In this document: in pieces, positions 35,236-43,085 of the stretch
How the letters are laid out: the number at the start of each line of letters is the position of its first letter
Position numbering within the stretch: the first letter of the stretch is position 1
DNA from: a virus
DNA length: 64,000 nucleotides
Virus record (IMG/VR): IMGVR_UViG_3300023174_000040
Location: 1 to 64,000 of that record
Strand: one strand, 5' to 3'
Notes under the pieces: generated by a model
What the model was told of the DNA's origin: nothing
Seen by the model: the letters and a program-made list of their open reading frames with translations, nothing else
The model's database searches: none
Program-made: the position numbers and the translations under genes

Positions 35236-35250
35236 ACCCTTTTATATAAT
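35222..35250 (+). promoter_or_regulatory. Consensus sigma70-like promoter
   Basis: TTGACA (35222-35227), 17 bp, TATAAT (35245-35250): both hexamers are perfect. It starts within the last codons of the gene before it and drives the gene at 35275. Confidence 0.85.
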
Positions 35251-35274
35251 AATCCTCTTCAAAGGAGGAATATT

Positions 35275-35544
35275 ATGGGTCCAATGCTTGAAGGCGTATC
35301 TGTTTGCAGAAAACAAAAACAATCACCAAATGTGGCACTTGCGTTAGTTGCTGCGATGATGTGCGGTAAAGACTTGGCTACAGACAAAGAATTGATGGAT
35401 TATTGTGAGAATTGGATTGAAGAACACGGCAAGATAACTTATAAAAAAGTATTTGACTTTGTTGAAAAATTGGGCTATGAAAGAGAGATTGCTGAAATTT
35501 CACTGTGTTTTGACTGGTCCCCTGATTTTGATCCGAACTGTTGA
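35275..35544 (+). CDS. Hypothetical protein, 89 aa
   Basis: MGPMLEGVSVCRKQKQSPNV start with a perfect AAAGGAGG Shine-Dalgarno and a consensus promoter; strong early expression is likely. The protein is helical and acidic toward the C-terminus, with three Cys. Not recognised. A 158-bp non-coding stretch follows it, AT-rich, in which I see no clear promoter or terminator. Confidence 0.65.
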   Translation: MGPMLEGVSVCRKQKQSPNVALALVAAMMCGKDLATDKELMDYCENWIEEHGKITYKKVFDFVEKLGYEREIAEISLCFDWSPDFDPNC

Positions 35545-35702
35545 TCCATTATCTTCGTATTTGAAATAGTTGAAAATCATCCCATCTAGGAGACTCGCCT
35601 GTGTGATATATTAAGATTTTTATAAAAATATTGACTAAGAATGGAAGTTTTAGCCAATTTTAAATTTTAAAGGAATATAGTTTTTAACAAAGAGTTACTA
35701 CC

Positions 35703-36032
35703 ATGAAAATGAGAGATTATATTAATAACGGTTTTGAAAACAGGGAAAAGAAGATTGTTGAGAAGAGGGATTTCGTAAAGATTCCGGCTTTTCAATTAAA
35801 CAAGTTCCAAAGTGAATTCAATCTTAGTTTCAATCAGGAAATGGCTAAAATGTTGGCTGACGCTCTATTAAATAATGAGGATACCATTCAAAATAGAGGT
35901 CGAAATATTCCGCCTCCCCTATTCGCTCTTCTGACCAAATTAGAAGATATGCAGAAGAATAGGTTTTTTGATGATCGTGATGAAGGATATGATCGTGACG
36001 ATCGTCAAGAAGATGAATATTCTCCTCGATAA
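35703..36032 (+). CDS. Hypothetical protein, 109 aa, acidic/Arg-rich tail
   Basis: Starts MKMRDYINNGFENREKKIVE; residues 30-85 look like a helical domain (KFQSEFNLSFNQEMAKMLAD), and the last ~25 residues are Asp/Arg-rich (FFDDRDEGYDRDDRQEDEY). Not recognised. A strong terminator follows 30 bases later, so it ends a transcript. Confidence 0.6.
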   Translation: MKMRDYINNGFENREKKIVEKRDFVKIPAFQLNKFQSEFNLSFNQEMAKMLADALLNNEDTIQNRGRNIPPPLFALLTKLEDMQKNRFFDDRDEGYDRDDRQEDEYSPR

Positions 36033-36060
36033 CTTCTAATTAAAAAAACATATTTTTTAA

Positions 36061-36088
36061 AACGCTGGAGCGATCCAGCGTTTTTTTT
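36061..36088 (+). terminator. Rho-independent terminator
   Basis: AACGCTGGA (36061-36069) and TCCAGCGTT (36074-36082) form a perfect 9-bp stem with loop GCGA, followed by T residues to 36088. Confidence 0.95.
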
Positions 36089-36090
36089 GC

Positions 36091-36118
36091 TTGCATACAA
36101 CAAACTAAATGATATAAT
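36091..36118 (+). promoter_or_regulatory. sigma70-like promoter
   Basis: TTGCAT (36091-36096), 16 bp, TATAAT (36113-36118), directly behind the terminator and 26 bp before the ATG at 36144. Confidence 0.8.
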
Positions 36119-36143
36119 AGATTCACACACGAAAGGTAAAATT

Positions 36144-36392
36144 ATGTCATACAATAAAGAATACAGAAGAGAAAAGGCAATTGAACGTCAAGAATTAAGA
36201 AATAAGAGAAGCCACTCTGAGCAACTTGCTGTTTTAGACAAGATTTTTGGAGTAGGTTTGGGGGCAAAAAAAGAGCGTGAACGCTTAGCCGGACTTATTA
36301 GCAATAAAAGTAAACCCAAAAAAGAAATTGAGTCTGACGCTTCCGAAGAAAAGCCAAAGAAGAAGAGAAAGAAGAAAAATCAAGATAGTTGA
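36144..36392 (+). CDS. Small basic hypothetical protein, 82 aa
   Basis: MSYNKEYRREKAIERQELRN start; nearly half of the residues are charged and the C-terminus is a Lys/Arg tail (KPKKKRKKKN). It may bind nucleic acid. AAAGG lies before this ATG and the promoter lies 26 bp upstream, which excludes the longer frame from 36087 that starts in the terminator. It overlaps the convergent 36380 gene by 13 bases. Confidence 0.65.
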   Translation: MSYNKEYRREKAIERQELRNKRSHSEQLAVLDKIFGVGLGAKKERERLAGLISNKSKPKKEIESDASEEKPKKKRKKKNQDS

Positions 36393-37927
36393 TGTAATTC
36401 ATCACTCAAATTATCGTTGAAATAGTCTTCGTTAAAACCTTCATATCCATGATATGGATGTGTGTAGTCTATTTTAACAAATTCTCTTAGTTCGTAATTA
36501 TCTTTGGCATGCTCTTTGTATATGTCTTTGAGATTTGATATAGCAATCTTTACCATTATATTTTCTGCATTTTCTACATCTGCATAGAATCCATTTTCAT
36601 CTTTTTGGGAAAGAGAGGACGTAACTCTTTGCCAAGCGTCTGATTGAGCCCCATCTTCATATCCAAGTCTACCCGCTGATTCTACTGCGCTGAGCAATTC
36701 TTTGTTGCGATTTATTGCACCCATAATATCATCTTCATCATATTCTTGCCCTTCTGAGGTTAGTATTTTTTTGATGATTTTGATGTTTTTGTCTGAAATA
36801 TGATCAAAAACATCTTTGATTGATATGTGGTCTATTTGTGGATCAAAATTATCCATAAAAGATAAATCTTCTACATCTCCCGAGTAGTATCTCTTTGCTC
36901 TCTCAGAAAAATCTTTAAAGCTATCAAATTTATCGACTACCAATTCATCTCCAACCACTGAGTCGAAAATATCATTAAACATTTCTTGTATTTTTATTAG
37001 TATTTCTCTTGGATTCTTTAATTTAAATATTTCTTTGTTAAAATATTGCTCAATATATAGATCGTAATTTAGACTTGGTTTTAATTTGTAAAGAGTTTGT
37101 TTTACACTTTCATCTAAATCATCCATAGAAAAATTGTTCTCTGGCTTGTATCCTCCACCCTTGACTGTCTTCACAATATTATTTTTTAGTAATTCTATTA
37201 TCGCTGGGTGGAATCTTATTGAGGGCTTGCTATTGTTTCTGCCTTTCATTTCTCCCAAAGCACCGTCGTTAATTATGAATGTTAAATATGCAACATTACT
37301 TGTGTCTCTTAACGATAGAATGTTATCGCCTTCTTTTCCTGCTGCATTTCCACAATGACCTGCACTTGCGCCTTCTTTTTCACATGATCTTTTATCTAAT
37401 AGAACCCATCTCCATCCATTCCAAGAAGATCCTAAGTGACTTAGATCCATAAATGTATCAGCCTCTGCCGCAGGTTTAGCTTTTGAAGTCTCAATTCTTT
37501 CGTGCCATTCTTCGCTTTCTTTTATTAGCATCTCAATAGTGAATTGGCTGTTGTTGAGTTTTGATTTTAAAATATTGTTGTCACTATTAGCCACTAAATA
37601 ATCAATTGTTTCATCTATTTGGTTGCCAAGTTGAGCTAACACACCTGGTTGTGCATATCTCATGAATCCCCTATTGTATGGTTTATTGTATGGGTTGTTG
37701 ACTGTTACACTTGTGAGTTTTTTGTAAAAATTATAAAAAAAGAAATTGATATATGTGGTAATGTATTTGGAACCTGGATTCACCCCTGATAAGATTCTAT
37801 TATTTATATAATTGACCACTTTTAGATAATCTGGGTCCGACTTTATTTCTTTGTCATTTTTTAGCAATTGCGCTATAGTTTGGCTCTCTATTAATAATAA
37901 CCATTCTGAAAATTTGATTTCTTCCAT
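36380..37927 (-). CDS. Large protein with capsid-targeting-like N-terminus and PcfJ-like block
   Basis: About 515 residues starting MEEIKFSEWLLLIESQTIAQ, again of the F-x-E-W-L type; LLLIE-S would fit a T4 prohead protease site (L-x-E). Residues ~175-230 carry LLDKRSCEKEGASAGHCGNA then GDNILSLRD, LTFIINDGALGEMKGRNN and SKP: an EG...HCG plus SLRD arrangement reminiscent of the PcfJ family. A nucleic-acid or signalling enzyme is possible but unproven. I start at the ATG at 37927 because it abuts a TATA element shared with the divergent 37937 gene; the longer TTG frame would run through that gene's start. Likely co-packaged with phage DNA. Confidence 0.6.
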   Translation of the reverse strand: MEEIKFSEWLLLIESQTIAQLLKNDKEIKSDPDYLKVVNYINNRILSGVNPGSKYITTYINFFFYNFYKKLTSVTVNNPYNKPYNRGFMRYAQPGVLAQLGNQIDETIDYLVANSDNNILKSKLNNSQFTIEMLIKESEEWHERIETSKAKPAAEADTFMDLSHLGSSWNGWRWVLLDKRSCEKEGASAGHCGNAAGKEGDNILSLRDTSNVAYLTFIINDGALGEMKGRNNSKPSIRFHPAIIELLKNNIVKTVKGGGYKPENNFSMDDLDESVKQTLYKLKPSLNYDLYIEQYFNKEIFKLKNPREILIKIQEMFNDIFDSVVGDELVVDKFDSFKDFSERAKRYYSGDVEDLSFMDNFDPQIDHISIKDVFDHISDKNIKIIKKILTSEGQEYDEDDIMGAINRNKELLSAVESAGRLGYEDGAQSDAWQRVTSSLSQKDENGFYADVENAENIMVKIAISNLKDIYKEHAKDNYELREFVKIDYTHPYHGYEGFNEDYFNDNLSDELHQLS

Positions 37928-37936
37928 ATATAATAT
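37928..37936. promoter_or_regulatory. 9-bp bidirectional TATA spacer between divergent start codons
   Basis: CAT-ATATAATAT-ATG: two start codons face away from each other with nine A/T bases between them, giving TATATAATAT before the plus-strand ATG and TATATTATAT before the minus-strand ATG. Confidence 0.65.
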
Positions 37937-38530
37937 ATGCTTAGTTTTAAAGATTTTATCAACCAATCTCCTGCTCCTATGGAATTAGTCCAGAATATTA
38001 AAGTTAGTGAAAACTTAAAATATCACTTAGATAACAAGATATCTCTCTCGGAGAATATTTTCAGGTTATACAGTGAGTCATATTTTGATCTTATTAAAGA
38101 GGTCAGAGAATTGTATAATAAAAATATGATATCTATCAATGATGATGACCTCGAATTGGTATCCAGCGATGCAGGTGAAACAGCCGACTATAATGGGAAA
38201 ACTATTTATTTGGATTGCCCCGTTATTGACAACGAAATAAATGAAGCTGAGTATAAGGGAAAAAAAGTTCAATTGGGAAAACCCCATAGAACTCCTGGTG
38301 AAAACAAAAAATTTGCTGTTTATGTCAAATCGCCATCAGGAAATATAAAGAAAGTTCGTTTTGGAGATCCTAATTTAAAGATTAAAAATAATAACCCATC
38401 CCGAGCCAAGAGGTTTCGTGCAAGACACAAGTGCTCAGAAAAGAAAGATCGGACTACTCCTGGTTATTGGTCGTGCAATATAGCGAGATTTGCTAAATCT
38501 GTTGGTCTGGTTAGCTCGAGGACATGGTGA
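37937..38530 (+). CDS. Phage protein with FRARHxC...YWSC domain, capsid-targeting-like N-terminus
   Basis: A 197-residue protein starting MLSFKDFINQSPAPMELVQN. The C-terminal half is a domain conserved in T4-like phages: KFAVYVKSPSGNIKKVRFGD then RAKRFRARHKCSEKKDRTTP and GYWSC. The Cys/His residues may bind zinc. Its exact function is unknown; it often occurs at the end of phage structural or prohead proteins. The N-terminal peptide suggests incorporation in the head. The stop is one base before the start of the next gene, so the two are probably coupled. The TATATAATAT element directly before the ATG is shared with the divergent gene. Confidence 0.75.
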   Translation: MLSFKDFINQSPAPMELVQNIKVSENLKYHLDNKISLSENIFRLYSESYFDLIKEVRELYNKNMISINDDDLELVSSDAGETADYNGKTIYLDCPVIDNEINEAEYKGKKVQLGKPHRTPGENKKFAVYVKSPSGNIKKVRFGDPNLKIKNNNPSRAKRFRARHKCSEKKDRTTPGYWSCNIARFAKSVGLVSSRTW

Positions 38531-38531
38531 T

Positions 38532-38813
38532 ATGAAATTTCCTTTTGAAGAAGAAAAGATTAGTCCCAACACATTTGTTAGAACTTTTAAAGAAAATGTG
38601 CTAGATGATGATCTACAATGGCATTATGATAAAGAAGATAGAATTATCGAGTGCAATGAGGATACAGATTGGATGTTTCAATTTGATGATGAATTGCCAA
38701 TTCAAATAAAAGGACAGATATTCATTCCGAAAGACAAATGGCACAGACTCATAAAAGGAACAAAAGATCTGTCGGTTGTCGTAAAAAAAAGCCTTCCTGA
38801 AAAAATTTTTTAG
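38532..38813 (+). CDS. Hypothetical protein, 93 aa
   Basis: MKFPFEEEKISPNTFVRTFK start, one base after the stop of the upstream gene. The fold looks beta-rich and acidic (ECNEDTDWMFQFDDELPIQI). Not recognised; coupling points to a shared role with the FRARHxC protein. Confidence 0.6.
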   Translation: MKFPFEEEKISPNTFVRTFKENVLDDDLQWHYDKEDRIIECNEDTDWMFQFDDELPIQIKGQIFIPKDKWHRLIKGTKDLSVVVKKSLPEKIF

Positions 38814-38872
38814 GGGGGCTTGACAAGCTTGAAAAATCTGCTATTTTCTCGCAGCCCCCATAAATGGGGATG

Positions 38873-38890
38873 TTTCTTTCTGGTACGGTT
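38873..38890 (+). promoter_or_regulatory. GGTACGGTT element, copy 2
   Basis: TTTCTTTCTGGTACGGTT, about 26 bases after the TATTTT box of the 38820 promoter, so probably in the mRNA leader. Confidence 0.85.
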
Positions 38891-39012
38891 GAATCACACT
38901 GCCTAGTCGGGGGACTGATTTTGGAAAGGATTTCCACCCCTGACATCTTTTTCATTTGCAAAGAATTTTCATTTGCACAGCCCCTCGGCTAGGCAGAAAT
39001 AAATCCCATAAG

Positions 39013-39030
39013 TTTCCCTCTGGTACGGTT
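39013..39030 (+). promoter_or_regulatory. GGTACGGTT element, copy 3
   Basis: TTTCCCTCTGGTACGGTT in the first unit of the 51-bp tandem duplication. Confidence 0.85.
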
Positions 39031-39063
39031 GGTCAAGAATGGGGCAGAAATAAATCCCATAAG

Positions 39064-39081
39064 TTTCCCTCTGGTACGGTT
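39064..39081 (+). promoter_or_regulatory. GGTACGGTT element, copy 4
   Basis: TTTCCCTCTGGTACGGTT in the second unit of the duplication, identical to copy 3 and 52 bases before the MoxR start codon. Confidence 0.85.
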
Positions 39082-39133
39082 GGTGACGACGGGTTCAAGG
39101 AATGGCCGACACTACAAATAAAAGGACAAAATA

Positions 39134-40213
39134 ATGTACTATATTTTTACCGACAAAGAAAACAATCATCTTTTGAAGATCGAAAAGACTCGTGGAAGAA
39201 CCAAGAGTGGATTCACTCAGAAGTCGGATGGCAATTGGTATAAGATTGTTACGCCTGAAGAACTCAGAGTTATTGTAAATTCCAAAATTACAAATTTTGA
39301 GGAGATAGAAGGTGAATACGAAATCGGTGAACCCAAAGATGGTTCTTTTCAATCAAGGTTCTTGAGTGAAAGCAGGATCGAAGGTGGGGTATTTTATCCC
39401 AAACCCGATCCTTCTTATATCTCTGGGACAAATGTATCCAATCTATTTAAGAATTTGGATAAGCTCAGTGAGATATCCCCTCAGAATATTCGCTTAGTTG
39501 GTCCTCATGGTTGTGGTAAGACCGAATTGGCTATCCAATATGCGGCACAATATAATATGCCAATTCTTATTATGGATTGTGCTAATCTTCGTGAGCCAAG
39601 AGATTGGTTTGGTCATAAGACCGCTAAGGATGGCTCTGTATATTGGAAAGAAAGCCAGTTTGATAAGTGCATCACAAGTGGTGGCCATGTAATTCTTTTG
39701 GATGAAATCAATAGAACTTCTCCAAATGTTTTGAATACTTTGCTTCCATTATTGGACGATAGGAGATTCACCTATCTGGAAGAAAAGGGAGATATCATTA
39801 AGGTTGGCAAAAAGACAGTATTTTTTGCGACCATGAATGAAGGTGCAGGATATACAGGGGCGTCCAGTGTAGATTTTGCTCTTGAAGATAGATTCCCAAG
39901 ACTAATTGAGCTTAATTATCTCTTGAACAGCCAGGAAATCCAACTGCTCATTAGTAGGACTGGCATTGCAAAGTCTGATGCTAATAAGTTGGTGGATATA
40001 GCAACTACTATTAGGAAGAAAAATATGGGCCTTGATGCTTCGTTCTCCAAGAGCGTTAGCACAAGGCAGCTAATATCCATCGCACAGGATTTTGTTGTTG
40101 GTGGAGTTCCAACACTCGAATATACTTTGACCAATCATTTTAGCAGCGAAGGCGGCAGAGAGAGTGAACGAGCCGCAATCCTTCAAATGATTCAAGGAAA
40201 GTGGGGCAATTGA
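39134..40213 (+). CDS. MoxR/CobS-like AAA+ ATPase
   Basis: A 359-residue protein. After a ~95-residue N-terminal domain comes a MoxR-type AAA+ module: Walker A GPHGCGKTE at 123-131, Walker B VILLDE at 186-191 followed by the MoxR-typical INRTSPNVLNTLLPLLDDRR, sensor 1 FFATMNEG and an arginine-finger EDRFPRL. MoxR ATPases act with vWA partners as chaperones that remodel or insert metal into protein complexes; phage versions are often annotated as CobS. One base separates its stop from the next start, which encodes exactly such a partner. AAAGGA gives a good Shine-Dalgarno. Three GGTACGGTT elements precede it. Confidence 0.88.
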   Translation: MYYIFTDKENNHLLKIEKTRGRTKSGFTQKSDGNWYKIVTPEELRVIVNSKITNFEEIEGEYEIGEPKDGSFQSRFLSESRIEGGVFYPKPDPSYISGTNVSNLFKNLDKLSEISPQNIRLVGPHGCGKTELAIQYAAQYNMPILIMDCANLREPRDWFGHKTAKDGSVYWKESQFDKCITSGGHVILLDEINRTSPNVLNTLLPLLDDRRFTYLEEKGDIIKVGKKTVFFATMNEGAGYTGASSVDFALEDRFPRLIELNYLLNSQEIQLLISRTGIAKSDANKLVDIATTIRKKNMGLDASFSKSVSTRQLISIAQDFVVGGVPTLEYTLTNHFSSEGGRESERAAILQMIQGKWGN

Positions 40214-40214
40214 C

Positions 40215-42140
40215 ATGGCATTTAATTCTTCAGAATATAATGTGAATTATTCTCCCACTAGTATTTGGACAAAGAAATTAGGAATCTTTGATTATCAAGA
40301 AAAGACAGATAACAAGAACAAATGTTTGTCTCTGCTCAGGCAATTAAACAGATCCGCCAATATTATTTTGAATGATGGAGAAAATGAGAAGAATGTAAAA
40401 GTATCGTTTAGTAGTGGTGAAGAATCCAACAGTGTCTGTAAAAATGATATCTTCATTAGTCCTGATGATTTTCTTAATTCTAAGGATGAGTTCATAGTAG
40501 ATGCTCTTACCGGTAAAGTTTTATTGGCAACTCAACTTAAGAGATCTGTAGATAAAAATACTTGGAAAAAAGTTAAACTTGAGTCTAGGCTCGGCGGCAA
40601 GCGAAAGGGTTCCGATTTCGATTCTTGCAAGAATATTTGGCAGGCAATAGAGCAGTTCGTTGCAAGAGAAGAAGTAATTAAAAATTGGGAAGGCTTTGTT
40701 CCCTACTTTGTAAAACATTCAGAAAATTACATCTCAGAGAAGGACAAGATTCAAAGTCTATTGAATAAAACTTTCGACATAGATGGTTTTTCTTCTATGT
40801 TTGCTTGGAATATTCTTTTTTCTGAGAATTCACTAAAGATCCCCTTTCAGTATTCTGAATTATACGAAAAGTGCAAAAAACTTCTCGATATAGATAATTT
40901 GCCAGCCGATAAAAGGTGGGAATTTAGTAAAAAAGTTGTTGATATTGCTAAAGAATATTTCAAAGAAAATTCAAGTCACTCAGGTAATCAAGAATCCACA
41001 AAAGATTCAGATGAATCTAAGGAAGACTCAAACAACTCGGGTAATTCCGGTAATTCCGATCAAGAATCCACAGAAGATTCAGATGAATCTAAGGAAGACT
41101 CAAACAACTCGGGTAATTCCGGTAATTCCGATCAAGAATCCACAGAAGATTTAGACGAATCTAATGAGTCAGAATCGGAATTTGACAACTACAAAATAAC
41201 AGATAATGAACTTTTCGGAGATAAAGTTAAAAATAAAAGTTTTTCTGAGGCAAAAACTATTGATGTAGAAGCTCCTCAAGAAGAAGATTATGTTTGTCGT
41301 ATTTACGAGAATTGTGCCGAGCCGTTAGAGCCAAAATTTATTTTTAAAAATGAAAACAAGAAAAATCTATTGTTGAGAGAGAAGTATCTGAAAAAATTTA
41401 AGAAAGAAATTCAATCAATAAGCAAGTGTTTGCTTTTTAGAAATACAGATTCTTCTGTTGAAGATTATGGGCATGAGAATGGAGCCATAGATGAAAACAG
41501 TCTTCATAAGCTCGCCTATAACGACTATAGAATATATTCTGAAAAGACAATAAAATCTAAGAAAAATATTGCAATCTGTCTTTTAGTTGATGAAAGCGGC
41601 TCTATGATGGATAGACATAGAATAAATTTGGCAAAAGAGGTTGCTTTTGTTTTATCTGAGGCCATGAAATCTGTCAGCGGTTTGAAAGTCTGTATATATG
41701 GACATACCGCACAAACCGAAAACAACGAAGACATTGATATTACTTGCTACAAGACTTTTGATCAACAAGATACCTCAAGTATTTTTGAAATGAACGCCAA
41801 GCAGCAGAATCTTGATGGTCATGCCATTAAATATGTTGCGAAAAAATTTGCTGAGGATTCTTTTTCTTTTGATAAAAGAATTATGTTTATTATTTCCGAT
41901 GGAGAGCCAGAAGGATATGGCTATGGCGGAAGTCCTGCCATTAAGCACACCGGTAGTGTTTGTGAATTTTGTCGTAAAAAAATGTCTATTGACATAATCG
42001 GTATTGGTATCGACAATGCTTTTTCTACGACCACAGCCGAAAAACTATATGGAAAAAACAAAAGTATTGTTTTAGATGATGTCAAGAAGTCCCTGTCTGT
42101 TATGTCAAGATACATAAGACAGATAAGCCTTAGGATGTAA
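40215..42140 (+). CDS. vWA-domain protein, CobT-like MoxR partner
   Basis: A 641-residue protein whose C-terminal ~180 residues are a von Willebrand A domain with an intact MIDAS: DESGSM at 459-464, a Thr/Asp-containing loop (FDQQDTSS) and IMFIISDGEPEGYGYGG. The middle (~255-325) is a low-complexity acidic Ser/Asp/Asn region with 24-residue tandem repeats, as in CobT-type proteins, which have an acidic linker before the vWA domain. The N-terminal ~240 residues resemble the helical CobT N-terminus in position only. It is read with the MoxR ATPase and probably forms a Mg-dependent complex. GGAAAG lies upstream. The substrate is unknown. Confidence 0.85.
   Translation: MAFNSSEYNVNYSPTSIWTKKLGIFDYQEKTDNKNKCLSLLRQLNRSANIILNDGENEKNVKVSFSSGEESNSVCKNDIFISPDDFLNSKDEFIVDALTGKVLLATQLKRSVDKNTWKKVKLESRLGGKRKGSDFDSCKNIWQAIEQFVAREEVIKNWEGFVPYFVKHSENYISEKDKIQSLLNKTFDIDGFSSMFAWNILFSENSLKIPFQYSELYEKCKKLLDIDNLPADKRWEFSKKVVDIAKEYFKENSSHSGNQESTKDSDESKEDSNNSGNSGNSDQESTEDSDESKEDSNNSGNSGNSDQESTEDLDESNESESEFDNYKITDNELFGDKVKNKSFSEAKTIDVEAPQEEDYVCRIYENCAEPLEPKFIFKNENKKNLLLREKYLKKFKKEIQSISKCLLFRNTDSSVEDYGHENGAIDENSLHKLAYNDYRIYSEKTIKSKKNIAICLLVDESGSMMDRHRINLAKEVAFVLSEAMKSVSGLKVCIYGHTAQTENNEDIDITCYKTFDQQDTSSIFEMNAKQQNLDGHAIKYVAKKFAEDSFSFDKRIMFIISDGEPEGYGYGGSPAIKHTGSVCEFCRKKMSIDIIGIGIDNAFSTTTAEKLYGKNKSIVLDDVKKSLSVMSRYIRQISLRM
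40989..41168. repeat. 72-bp tandem repeat in the acidic linker
   Basis: Units start at 40989, 41061 and 41133 (third partial). The first two differ by a base or so; each encodes 24 residues of QEST(K/E)DSDESKEDSNN type. Confidence 0.92.
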
Positions 42141-42149
42141 AAAAAAAAC

Positions 42150-42177
42150 TTGACAACCTAAAAAATAAAAGTATATT
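42150..42177 (+). promoter_or_regulatory. sigma70-like promoter
   Basis: TTGACA (42150-42155), 16 bp, TATATT (42172-42177), about 48 bp before the ATG at 42226. Confidence 0.75.
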
Positions 42178-42225
42178 GTTCGACTTCGGTTTGTTTGTTT
42201 TCTTTTTTTCAATTAGGAGGTAATT

Positions 42226-42969
42226 ATGTCAAAGGACGGCAGAGGGCGAAAAGAACATGAACTAAAGAAGATGTGTCGTGAACGTGCGGAGGTTCGCAAT
42301 GCTCTCTTTGAATTGGCGTCTTCTATGAGACGAATGACTGATCTTGTTAGTCATCTCGTTTCTAATGGTATCAACGTTGAAGCCGAGATTATCAAGGTCA
42401 AGAGCATTAGTGTCCCCACCCTCACCAGCATTCTTGGCGAGCATGGGCACACTAGGCAGAAGGGTCGTCCCAAGGGGACTGGTAGCACTTCGTGGATCAA
42501 CAACCCACAGGCTATTAAGATCGTCGCAGATGTTCTCAGGAATCATGGACTTCACAAGGGTCGTGAGAAACTCCTTGAAGAAGGAATCGATTGTAAGAAC
42601 GAGAATGGTGAAAATGAACACTATTCATTTGTTGGCGATAATGGTAAGAAACTCTTGAGCATTACAACTCTAAGAGAAATTGCCAAAGATAATGGGATCA
42701 CCTTCGCAGTTGGTCCTAAATCGTCATCTTCTTCATCCTCTGTTGTTGAGGATCGTTATGACGAAGATGATGATGATGACGAAGATGATGAAGACGAAGA
42801 TGATGAAGACGAAGATGATGAAGACGATGATGATGATATCGAAGATGCCGAAGATGCAGAAGAAGATACCGAAGAAGATGATGAAGATATCGAAGAAGTC
42901 GAAGACGATGATGAAGACTTCGATGATGATATCGATGATTTTGAAGACGAGGATGAAGAGGACGAATAG
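42226..42969 (+). CDS. DNA-binding-like protein with AT-hook-like motif and long acidic tail
   Basis: A 247-residue protein. The N-terminal ~60 residues are basic-helical (SKDGRGRKEHELKKMCRERA); GHTRQKGRPKGTGSTSW (~75-90) contains a GRPKG core like an AT-hook; a middle domain follows (QAIKIVADVLRNHGLHKGRE). After a Ser run the last ~75 residues are nearly all Asp/Glu. Acidic tails of this length occur on nucleic-acid chaperones and DNA mimics. I infer a phage chromatin or transcription factor; no family is recognised. A perfect AGGAGG and strong promoter suggest high expression. Codon use differs from its neighbours (more GTC, AAG, CTC), as also in the 45687 gene, possibly a mark of high expression. 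Confidence 0.65.
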   Translation: MSKDGRGRKEHELKKMCRERAEVRNALFELASSMRRMTDLVSHLVSNGINVEAEIIKVKSISVPTLTSILGEHGHTRQKGRPKGTGSTSWINNPQAIKIVADVLRNHGLHKGREKLLEEGIDCKNENGENEHYSFVGDNGKKLLSITTLREIAKDNGITFAVGPKSSSSSSSVVEDRYDEDDDDDEDDEDEDDEDEDDEDDDDDIEDAEDAEEDTEEDDEDIEEVEDDDEDFDDDIDDFEDEDEEDE

Positions 42970-42995
42970 AGTCCTTTTCTTTTAACCTCACCAAA

Positions 42996-43013
42996 TTTCC
43001 TTCCGGTACGGTT
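42996..43013 (+). promoter_or_regulatory. GGTACGGTT element, copy 5
   Basis: TTTCCTTCCGGTACGGTT, 26 bases after the acidic-tail gene and 72 bases before the 43086 start. No TTGACA promoter lies near it. Confidence 0.85.
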
Positions 43014-43085
43014 CCATCTTGTTGGTTTCTCCCTCCTTCCTGTGTAAAAATGGGAAGGGGGGAGAAACTTTTTTGAAAGGCATTT

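Larger units (their letters stand above)
38814..39133 (+). promoter_or_regulatory. 320-bp regulatory region with three GGTACGGTT elements
   Basis: No credible gene. Contents in order: a promoter (TTGACA 38820-38825, 16 bp, TATTTT 38842-38847); a short CCCC/GGGG hairpin near 38855-38869; element copy 2 (38873-38890); a 12-bp direct repeat TTTTCATTTGCA separated by AAGAA (~38949-38977); and a 51-bp tandem duplication containing copies 3 (39013-39030) and 4 (39064-39081). An open frame across the region is an artefact of the duplication. It leads into the MoxR/vWA pair. Confidence 0.75.

Noticed and set aside
36087-36143. Longer N-terminus for the small basic protein
   Set aside because: The extension would start in the terminator T run and span the promoter; the ATG at 36144 has AAAGG and fits.
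38956-39243. Open frame of ~95 codons containing a repeated GRNKSHKFPSGTVG peptide
   Set aside because: It is a translation of the 51-bp tandem duplication and the GGTACGGTT elements and runs out of frame into the MoxR gene; no ribosome site.
39134-42140. Genuine cobalamin biosynthesis genes cobS/cobT
   Set aside because: Only the generic MoxR and vWA architecture is shared; no other cobalamin gene is present in the window.
42680-42985. Frame encoding Met/Lys-rich repeats overlapping the acidic tail
   Set aside because: Out-of-frame reading of GAT/GAA codons; no start support.
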